Shown here: positions 1-5,401 of the stretch, piece by piece
Layout of the letters: each line of letters begins with the position of its first letter
Numbering within the stretch: position 1 is the first letter of the stretch
Assembly (NCBI GenBank): GCA_947625715.1
Contig: CANQPR010000068.1
Span: forward strand, 1-7,401
Length of the DNA: 7,401 bases
Direction: 5' to 3'
Source of the DNA: an uncultured Bacilli bacterium
GTDB taxonomy: Bacteria; Bacillota_I; Bacilli_A; RF39; UBA660
The notes under the pieces: model-generated
Told to the model about the DNA's origin: nothing
The model's database searches: none
The model's input: only the letters and a program-made list of their open reading frames with translations
Made by a program: the position numbers and the translations under genes

Positions 1-21
1 AGAGATATTATACAACATAAG

Positions 22-60
22 TACGTATACATTTTAACTAATGATACGTATACATTTTAA
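22..60. repeat. Two direct copies of a 16-bp repeat upstream of mnmE
   Basis: The 16-mer TACGTATACATTTTAA occurs exactly at 22-37 and again at 45-60, a period of 23 bp. Each copy begins with the palindrome TACGTA overlapping GTATAC, so the two copies can also pair with each other as a stem of about 8 bp (with flanking pairs). The pair sits 30-70 bp upstream of the mnmE promoter -35. It could be a double operator, the remains of a local duplication, or the tail of an upstream reading frame: one frame is open from position 1 to a TAA at 58-60. The repeat is seen directly; any function is unproven. Confidence 0.6.
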
Positions 61-88
61 AAAAGGATTAACATAAAAAATGGGGTAT

Positions 89-117
89 TAGACATTTAAA
101 CAACAAAATGCTATAAT
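89..117 (+). promoter_or_regulatory. Sigma-A-type extended -10 promoter of the mnmE operon
   Basis: TAGACA at 89-94 matches the -35 consensus in five of six positions. A 17-bp spacer separates it from a perfect TATAAT at 112-117, which is preceded by TG at 109-110 (extended -10). Transcription would start at about 123-126, leaving a leader of only about 15 nt that begins close to the ribosome binding site. This is the strongest promoter-like sequence in the window. No comparable promoter was noticed in the short gaps before mnmG and rsmG, so it probably drives all three genes. Confidence 0.72.
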
Positions 118-127
118 AAAAAGCCAT

Positions 128-133
128 GGGAGG
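128..133 (+). promoter_or_regulatory. Shine-Dalgarno site of mnmE
   Basis: GGGAGG lies 5 nt before the ATG at 139. It selects that ATG over an out-of-frame ATG at 126-128 that overlaps the site itself. The chosen start puts the conserved N-terminus (DTIAAI at residues 3-8) right at the beginning, as is usual for MnmE. Confidence 0.75.
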
Positions 134-138
134 TAATT

Positions 139-1494
139 ATGAACGATACAATCGCAGCCATATCCACCAACAATTTTGGGATGGGGGCCATTAATATCAT
201 TAGAATAAGCGGTAAAGATGCTATCAAAATAATCAGCCAAATTTTTTCTAAAAAAAATATTATCAGCGCTAAAAGTCACACGATTCATTATGGTTATATA
301 TTAGATGGTGATACAATCATTGATGAAGTATTAGTATCCATAATGAGAGCTCCAAAAACTTATACCTTAGAAGATGTTGTCGAAATAAATTGTCATGGTG
401 GTTATGCACCAACCAAAAAAATATTAGAATTAGTTTTAACCCATAAAGCAAGATTAGCAGAGCCAGGCGAATTTACAAAAAGAGCTTTTTTAAATGGAAG
501 GATAAATTTAATGGAAGCAGAAAGCGTCAACGATTTATTACAAGCCAAAACCGAAAGTCAAAGAACCTTAGCCATTAACAGTCTTTCTGGTAAAACCACC
601 AAACTTATTCAACAACTAAGAGAACAAATGGTTAATCTTTTAGCAAATATTGAAGTAAACATTGACTATCCAGAATACGAAGATGAACTAATTATTACCA
701 AAAACAATATTAAGCCCATCTTAACTAACATAAAAGACCAATTGCAAAAAATCATTAAAGAATCTCAAAATGGTCAAAAAATAAAAAATGGTATCAATAT
801 TGCTATCATAGGTAAACCAAACGTTGGCAAAAGTTCGCTTTTAAATACTTTACTGGAAGAAGAAAAAGCTATTGTAACAGATATCAGTGGCACCACAAGA
901 GATGTAATAGAAGGTTCAATAATTTATAATGGTGTACCTCTAAACTTTTTTGATACTGCAGGTATTAGAAAAACAAGCGATGTCATAGAACAAATAGGTG
1001 TCAAAAAAAGCCAAGAAATCATCAAAAATGTTGATTTAACCGTTCTTGTTTTAAATAACAATGAAAAAATAACCTTAGACGAACAAAAATTAATAAACGA
1101 AATAACACGTAAAAAAGCCATAATCTTTATTAATAAAAATGATTTACCAAAAAAATTAGAACCTATCTCATCACCTTTAAAAATCATTCATGGAAGTACA
1201 AAAAATAATGAAGGGATAGAACAACTAAAACAACAAATATTACAAGAATTTTCCATAAGTAATATAACCAATCAAAATTTAATATATTTAGCAAATACCA
1301 GACAAATAAGCTTAGCTAAACAAGCTTTAAATAATGTTAATCATGTAATAGAAGAAAACAAAAAACAAATTCCTATAGATATGCTAGCCATTGAATTAAA
1401 AGAAGCATGGGAAAACTTAGGCAAAATAATAGGGGAGTATTATGAAGAAGAATTAATTGATAATCTCTTTGCCAAGTTTTGTTTAGGAAAATAA
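139..1494 (+). CDS. mnmE: tRNA uridine-5-carboxymethylaminomethyl modification GTPase MnmE (TrmE)
   Basis: MnmE is a dimeric, potassium-activated GTPase. With MnmG it adds the (carboxymethyl)aminomethyl group at C5 of the wobble uridine in tRNAs reading two-codon sets that end in A or G. The 451 residues are the normal family length. The N-terminal folate-binding domain covers about residues 1-118 and includes the conserved run PGEFTKRAFLNGR at 109-121. A helical domain follows and is interrupted by a Ras-like G domain at about 218-375. The G domain has P-loop GKPNVGKSS at 225-233 (N228 in the potassium-coordinating position), GTTRD at 251-255, DTAG at 272-275 and NKND at 332-335. A G5-like GSTK occurs at 352-355 in place of the common SAK. 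The protein ends FCLGK at 447-451, a conservative variant of the FCIGK tail with its functional cysteine (C448). It is the first gene of the operon, and mnmG starts 16 nt after its stop. Nothing suggests that it is broken. Confidence 0.97.
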   Translation: MNDTIAAISTNNFGMGAINIIRISGKDAIKIISQIFSKKNIISAKSHTIHYGYILDGDTIIDEVLVSIMRAPKTYTLEDVVEINCHGGYAPTKKILELVLTHKARLAEPGEFTKRAFLNGRINLMEAESVNDLLQAKTESQRTLAINSLSGKTTKLIQQLREQMVNLLANIEVNIDYPEYEDELIITKNNIKPILTNIKDQLQKIIKESQNGQKIKNGINIAIIGKPNVGKSSLLNTLLEEEKAIVTDISGTTRDVIEGSIIYNGVPLNFFDTAGIRKTSDVIEQIGVKKSQEIIKNVDLTVLVLNNNEKITLDEQKLINEITRKKAIIFINKNDLPKKLEPISSPLKIIHGSTKNNEGIEQLKQQILQEFSISNITNQNLIYLANTRQISLAKQALNNVNHVIEENKKQIPIDMLAIELKEAWENLGKIIGEYYEEELIDNLFAKFCLGK

Positions 1495-1510
1495 AAAGGA
1501 TTGATTAAAA

Positions 1511-3370
1511 ATGAAATATGATGTAATTGTCGTAGGAGCAGGACATGCTGGTTGTGAAGCAAGCCATATAAGTGCTTTTAAAAATCATAAAACCCTACTA
1601 ATAACAATGAATAAAAAAAATATAGCCGATATGCCATGTAACCCATCTATAGGGGGAACAGCCAAAGGAATAATAGTAAGAGAAATAGATTCATTAGGAG
1701 GATTAATGGGCAAAATAGCAGATAAATCCCATTTTCAAATTAAAATGCTTAATAACTCCAAAGGACCAGCTGTTCGTTCTCTAAGAGCTCAAGCCGATAA
1801 AATAACATACCCTAAAAAAATGTTAGAAGCCCTAATGAATACACCTAACCTAAGTATTTTAGAAGGTAAAGTAGAAGACTTAATCATCGAAGATAATACC
1901 GTAAAAGGAGTAATATTAAGTGATAAAACCAAAATATATGCCAAAATGGTAATATTAACCACTGGAACCTATTTAAAAGCCAACATCCTCATTGGTTCAA
2001 CAAATAAAAAAGGCGGACCACATGGTGAAGATCGTTCCAATTATTTAAGTGACAATTTAAAAAAATATGGTCTAAAAATAATTCGCCTAAAAACAGGAAC
2101 ACCGCAAAGAATCAAAGCTTCATCTATTGATTTTTCTAAAATGAAAGAAGAAAAAGGCGACGATGTTAGCTGGACTTTCTCATGTGACGATTTACCAACA
2201 TACGATATAAATAACCAACAAAAATGTTATTTAATATATACCAATCAAAATACCCATAAAATAATTTTAGATAATTTAGACAAATCTGCCATGTATGGAG
2301 GCTATGTTACAGGAATAGGGCCAAGATATTGCCCAAGTATTGAAGACAAATTAGTAAGATTTAAAGATAAAGAACGCCATCAACTATTTTTAGAACCAGA
2401 AAGCCTTTTTTACGACGAATGGTATCTACAAGGTTTTTCAACCTCTATGCCTAAAGATATTCAACAACAAATGGTCCATAGCTTAGAAGGATTAGAAAAC
2501 GCTATCATCACCAAATATGCTTATGCTATTGAATATGATGCAATTGACCCTTTACAAATGACCCCATCGCTAGAATCTAAGATCATTAAAAATTTATTTA
2601 CAGCAGGCCAAATAAATGGAACAAGTGGTTATGAAGAAGCCGCAGCCCAAGGCTTAATCGCGGGTATAAATGCTTCATTAAAACTAGAAGAAAAAGAACC
2701 TTTAATATTAAAACGAAATGAAGCTTACATTGGGGTATTAATTGATGATTTAGTAACCAAAGGTACCAAAGAACCATATCGAATGCTAACATCACGAGCT
2801 GAATACCGCCTAATTCTTCGTCATGATAATGCTGATTTGCGCTTAAGACCTATCGCTAAAAGTGTAGGAAGCATCACTAAAGAACAATATAACAACTATC
2901 TAAATCGTCTTGAAAAAATTAAAGACTGTGAAAACTTTTTAAAAAAAACAATAATCAAAATAGACACCGTTACCCAAAAAATTTTTGCCCAAAACAACAT
3001 AGCCTTACCAACCAAATCCATGTCCATGTATGATTTATTAAAAAGACCAGAAATTACCATTGCTTTTTTAAATCAAATCAAACCAATTCCATATGAAAAT
3101 AATATAACAGAAGAAATAGAAATAATAGTAAAATATGAAGGATACATCAAAAAAACATACAAAGAAGTTGAAAAAATGGCTAAACTAGAAATGAAACAAA
3201 TTCCTCCTGATATAGATTATCAAAAAATCAAAAATTTAGCGTCCGAAGCCAAACAAAAACTATCCCTAATAAGACCTATATCCATCGGTCAAGCTTCAAG
3301 AATCAGTGGCGTAAATCCAAGTGACATTGCCATATTAAGTGTTTATTTAAAAAAAGAATACAACAAATAA
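1511..3370 (+). CDS. mnmG: tRNA uridine-5-carboxymethylaminomethyl modification enzyme MnmG (GidA)
   Basis: MnmG is the FAD-dependent partner of MnmE. The complex uses methylene-tetrahydrofolate and NADH to modify U34 of tRNA. At 619 residues it has full family length. The Rossmann FAD motif GAGHAGCEA is at 9-17. CNPSIGGTAKG at 43-53 carries C43, which aligns with the functional Cys47 of E. coli MnmG. PRYCPSIEDK at 271-280 carries C274, which aligns with the second functional cysteine, E. coli Cys277. Other family blocks are NSKGPAVRSLRAQADK at 82-97, TGTYLKA at 151-157, SGYEEAAAQG at 372-381 and PYRMLTSRAEYRL at 422-434. The C-terminal helical domain that contacts MnmE ends with GVNPSDIAIL at 600-609. 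The start is an ATG with AAAGGA at 1495-1500, 10 nt upstream, right after the mnmE stop. The close spacing implies co-transcription with mnmE and rsmG. Confidence 0.97.
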   Translation: MKYDVIVVGAGHAGCEASHISAFKNHKTLLITMNKKNIADMPCNPSIGGTAKGIIVREIDSLGGLMGKIADKSHFQIKMLNNSKGPAVRSLRAQADKITYPKKMLEALMNTPNLSILEGKVEDLIIEDNTVKGVILSDKTKIYAKMVILTTGTYLKANILIGSTNKKGGPHGEDRSNYLSDNLKKYGLKIIRLKTGTPQRIKASSIDFSKMKEEKGDDVSWTFSCDDLPTYDINNQQKCYLIYTNQNTHKIILDNLDKSAMYGGYVTGIGPRYCPSIEDKLVRFKDKERHQLFLEPESLFYDEWYLQGFSTSMPKDIQQQMVHSLEGLENAIITKYAYAIEYDAIDPLQMTPSLESKIIKNLFTAGQINGTSGYEEAAAQGLIAGINASLKLEEKEPLILKRNEAYIGVLIDDLVTKGTKEPYRMLTSRAEYRLILRHDNADLRLRPIAKSVGSITKEQYNNYLNRLEKIKDCENFLKKTIIKIDTVTQKIFAQNNIALPTKSMSMYDLLKRPEITIAFLNQIKPIPYENNITEEIEIIVKYEGYIKKTYKEVEKMAKLEMKQIPPDIDYQKIKNLASEAKQKLSLIRPISIGQASRISGVNPSDIAILSVYLKKEYNK

Positions 3371-3382
3371 AGGATTGAAATT

Positions 3383-4087
3383 ATGAATAATAATACATTT
3401 ATCAAACTAACCAAACAATTAAATTTAAATCTAACAGATGAAATGCTTGAAAAATTAAATATCTATGCTGACTATTTATTAGAATATAATCAACATACCA
3501 ATTTAACCGCTATAAAAACTAAAGAAGAAATATATTTAAAACACTTTTATGATTCATTAACCTTAACCAAATTAGTTCCAAATTTTGCCGGTAATTTATT
3601 AGATATTGGAACGGGAGCTGGCTTTCCAGGGGTTGTACTAGCCATTTGTTTTCCTAAATTACAAGTAACATTATTAGATTCCAATAATAAAAAAATTACT
3701 TTTCTAAAAAAATTAATAGCCAAACTAAATTTAAATAACATTAAAATTGTATATGCTAGGGCCGAAGAATACACCAAAAATAATAAAAACACCTTTGATT
3801 ACATAACCTCAAGAGCCGTTTGTGAATTAAGAGTACTAGAAGAAATAAGTGTCAGTGCTTTAAAAATAAATAAAAGTCTCTTAGTAATGAAAGGTCATTT
3901 AGAAGAAGAATATGAAAAATCTTTAACCACCCAAAAAGCCCTTCATTTACAACTAATAAAAAAAATTGAATTTGAATTACCAATTATCAATCACCAAAGA
4001 ACATTATTAGAATATAAAAAAACTGCCACCACAAGTGACAAATATCCAAGAGCATATGATAAAATAAAAAAATATCCTCTTAAATAA
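3383..4087 (+). CDS. rsmG: 16S rRNA (guanine527-N7)-methyltransferase RsmG (GidB)
   Basis: RsmG is an S-adenosylmethionine-dependent enzyme that methylates N7 of G527 in helix 18 of 16S rRNA, near the decoding site. In other bacteria its loss gives low-level streptomycin resistance. The 234 residues are normal length. The family signature NLTAIK at 40-45 is followed by HFYDSLT at 54-60. The SAM-binding glycine loop DIGTGAGFPG is at 74-83 and the acidic motif LLDSNNKK at 97-104. The conserved SRAV at 143-146 and the C-terminal KYPRAY at 220-225 also match. The gene starts 12 nt after the mnmG stop. Its Shine-Dalgarno AAAGGA overlaps that stop codon (TAA at 3368-3370), which points to translational coupling. 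No strong terminator follows, and a 101-bp spacer separates it from the ParB/Noc gene. Confidence 0.96.
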   Translation: MNNNTFIKLTKQLNLNLTDEMLEKLNIYADYLLEYNQHTNLTAIKTKEEIYLKHFYDSLTLTKLVPNFAGNLLDIGTGAGFPGVVLAICFPKLQVTLLDSNNKKITFLKKLIAKLNLNNIKIVYARAEEYTKNNKNTFDYITSRAVCELRVLEEISVSALKINKSLLVMKGHLEEEYEKSLTTQKALHLQLIKKIEFELPIINHQRTLLEYKKTATTSDKYPRAYDKIKKYPLK

Positions 4088-4097
4088 AACAAAAACC

Positions 4098-4131
4098 CAA
4101 TCTTTTTTTTAAGTAGCGTTAAAAAGAATTG
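4098..4131 (+). other. Weak AT-rich hairpin between rsmG and the Noc-like gene
   Basis: CAATCTTTTT (4098-4107) can pair with AAAAAGAATTG (4121-4131) through ten base pairs with one bulged A, around a 13-nt loop. It has only a few G-C pairs and no U-tract follows it on the plus strand, so it is a poor intrinsic terminator. It could cause partial attenuation or mRNA processing between rsmG and the downstream gene, or it could be chance in AT-rich DNA. Confidence 0.3.
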
Positions 4132-4157
4132 CTTAAATCAAAAAAAATTGATAAAAT
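4129..4157 (+). promoter_or_regulatory. Candidate promoter of the Noc-like gene
   Basis: TTGCTT at 4129-4134 is followed after 17 bp by TAAAAT at 4152-4157, which matches the -10 consensus in five of six positions. Transcription would begin near 4164 and keep the ribosome binding site intact. An alternative pair, TTGATA at 4148-4153 and TATAAG at 4170-4175 with a 16-bp spacer, has better hexamers. It would start transcription at about 4182 and cut off the Shine-Dalgarno, so it is less plausible. Such matches are easy to find in AT-rich sequence, and the gene may also be reached by read-through from rsmG. Confidence 0.33.
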
Positions 4158-4172
4158 AAAATGTAAGTATAT

Positions 4173-4191
4173 AAGGGGCTGATATGTTGTG
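4173..4191 (+). promoter_or_regulatory. Ribosome binding site and GTG start with an overlapping two-codon ORF
   Basis: AAGGGG at 4173-4178 precedes two possible starts. The ATG at 4184-4186 is 5 nt away but encodes only two codons (ATG TTG) before TGA at 4190-4192. The GTG at 4189-4191 is 10 nt away and opens the 400-codon frame. A TGA at 4180-4182 lies in frame upstream of the GTG, so the long frame cannot begin earlier. The GTG of the long gene overlaps the TGA of the mini-ORF (GTGA). Confidence 0.55.
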
Positions 4192-5391
4192 AATAATGAC
4201 CAAAAAGTAGAACAAATAGCAATAGAAGATATAATTCCTAACCGTTTTCAACCAAGACTTTCTTTTGATGAACAAGGTTTAAAAGAATTATCCGATTCCA
4301 TCAAACAACACGGTGTAATCCAACCTATTGTTTTAAGAAGATTAGGAAATAAATATGAAATAATTGCTGGTGAAAGAAGATATAAAGCTTCCACTATGGC
4401 TGGCTTAAAAACCGTACCGGCCATTGTATCAGATATTGATGATAACAAAAGTGCTGAAATAGCATTAGTAGAAAATATTCAGCGCCGTAACTTAACAGCT
4501 ATAGAAGAAGCCAAATCCTATCGAAACTTGCTAGATAGGGGATACATGACTCAAGAACAACTAGCCGCCAAAATGGGAGTAAGTCAAAGCACCATTGCCA
4601 ATAAACTAAGATTATTAAACTTATCCCAAGAAGTTCAAGATGCCTTACTAGAAGAAAAAATTAGTGAAAGACATGCCCGTAGCTTATTAGCAATTCCAAA
4701 AGAAGAACAAAATGAATGGCTAAAAAAGATAATTGATAAAAGAATGACCGTAAGACAACTAGACTTAGAAATCAAAAAATACAAAAATGAAGATGAAAAT
4801 CCCATAACTTCACCAATTGACAACCAACCACAAGGACAGTCAACAACTAACTTTAATGACAATCTTAATAATAATCCAAGCGAAGATGATAATGTAAAGG
4901 AAATAAAAATGACAGAACAACAACCAATAATATCAAATAAATTTTTCAATTTTCTAGAAGATGAAGCTGCTAACATGAACATGGAATTAGACACCAACAA
5001 AGAAGAAAATAATATTGAAGTCCTAGAAAATATCGACTTAACAGAAACCAAAGAAGAAAAAATAAATCCAACTACCAAAGAAGACAATTCAGTAGAAATA
5101 TTACCATTCTTCTTCAACAATAATCAAAATGAACAAACCAATAATACAATAGAAGAAGTAAAACCAATAAATGAAGAAGAAATAATAGACCCTCTAGACT
5201 CCGTTATAAAATTAGACCCTAATTATGAAGAAATAAAAAAGACTGAGTCCAATAACAATCTAAAAAATGCTATCAACGATGTCAGAAATATGGTCAATAG
5301 CCTTGAAAATGAAGGTTTTGAATTAAAATTAGATGAAATAGATTTAGAAGATACCTATCAAATAACCATTACGATAAAGAAACAAGATTAG
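4189..5391 (+). CDS. noc: ParB/Noc-family DNA-binding protein, Noc-like, with a long acidic linker
   Basis: Noc and ParB are paralogous CTP-dependent DNA clamps. ParB loads at parS for chromosome segregation, while Noc loads at its own sites and blocks division over the nucleoid at the membrane. The N-domain has IIPNRFQPR at 15-23, HGVIQPIVLRR at 41-51, the CTP-binding GERRYKA at 61-67 and ENIQRR at 95-100. A helix-turn-helix spans about 120-143 (MGVSQSTIANKLRLL, 129-143), followed by ISERHARSL at 158-166. Q133, K139 and R161 equal the residues reported as Noc-specific; the fourth position is N144, not Lys. Residues 355-400 resemble the Noc C-terminal dimerisation domain. The order after rsmG is also that of noc. 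Odd points are that residue 1 is almost directly at the core domain, without the N-terminal amphipathic helix of B. subtilis Noc, and that about 198-355 form an acidic, Asn/Glu-rich linker, giving 400 residues instead of about 280. No parA follows. Membership of the ParB/Noc family is secure; Noc rather than ParB is likely but not proven. Confidence 0.88.
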   Translation: MNNDQKVEQIAIEDIIPNRFQPRLSFDEQGLKELSDSIKQHGVIQPIVLRRLGNKYEIIAGERRYKASTMAGLKTVPAIVSDIDDNKSAEIALVENIQRRNLTAIEEAKSYRNLLDRGYMTQEQLAAKMGVSQSTIANKLRLLNLSQEVQDALLEEKISERHARSLLAIPKEEQNEWLKKIIDKRMTVRQLDLEIKKYKNEDENPITSPIDNQPQGQSTTNFNDNLNNNPSEDDNVKEIKMTEQQPIISNKFFNFLEDEAANMNMELDTNKEENNIEVLENIDLTETKEEKINPTTKEDNSVEILPFFFNNNQNEQTNNTIEEVKPINEEEIIDPLDSVIKLDPNYEEIKKTESNNNLKNAINDVRNMVNSLENEGFELKLDEIDLEDTYQITITIKKQD

Positions 5392-5401
5392 TTTCTTTTT
5401 T
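5376..5401. terminator. Intrinsic terminator between the convergent genes
   Basis: AAAGAAAC at 5376-5383 and GTTTCTTT at 5391-5398 form a perfect 8-bp stem around a 7-nt loop. On the plus strand the distal arm runs into a T-tract at 5396-5401. The hairpin includes the last codons and the TAG (5389-5391) of the Noc-like gene. The PBP stop (TAA read on the minus strand from 5402-5400) falls at the end of the T-tract. On the minus strand only three T residues follow the stem, so termination of PBP transcripts here would be weaker. The stem has only two G-C pairs. Confidence 0.55.

Noticed and set aside
1..20. Minus-strand TATAAT at 12-7 as a divergent promoter
   Set aside because: No -35-like hexamer lies 16-18 bp upstream on that strand, and isolated TATAAT matches are expected in AT-rich DNA.
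1..60. Open frame from position 1 to TAA at 58-60 as the tail of an upstream gene
   Set aside because: Only about 19 codons are visible, they overlap the 16-bp repeat, and the residues match no family end I recognise, such as the Jag/KhpB protein often found upstream of mnmE. It remains possible but cannot be supported.
61..90. AAAAGGATT followed by a short ATG frame (ATG GGG TAT TAG) as a leader peptide
   Set aside because: Three codons with no attenuator structure after them, and it lies upstream of the mapped promoter -10, so it would not be on the mnmE transcript.
924..1187. Minus-strand frame inside mnmE, and similar ones inside mnmG, rsmG and the PBP
   Set aside because: They lie wholly within well-supported genes and show no family motifs.
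4180..4182. TGA read as tryptophan, extending the Noc-like protein upstream
   Set aside because: All tryptophans checked in the window use TGG, and no gene contains an in-frame TGA, so there is no sign of a Mollicute-type code. The upstream codons also do not give an amphipathic helix.
4088..4188. parS (TGTTTCACGTGAAACA) or Noc-site palindrome near the Noc-like gene
   Set aside because: Read by eye, neither this spacer nor the rest of the window shows a full or near-full copy. TTTCATAGTACTA near 6267 is not a match.
4635..5120. 161-codon minus-strand frame opposite the Noc-like gene
   Set aside because: It is the antisense of the Glu/Asn-rich linker, which yields a Ser/Leu-rich translation with no family features. 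The plus-strand gene explains the region.
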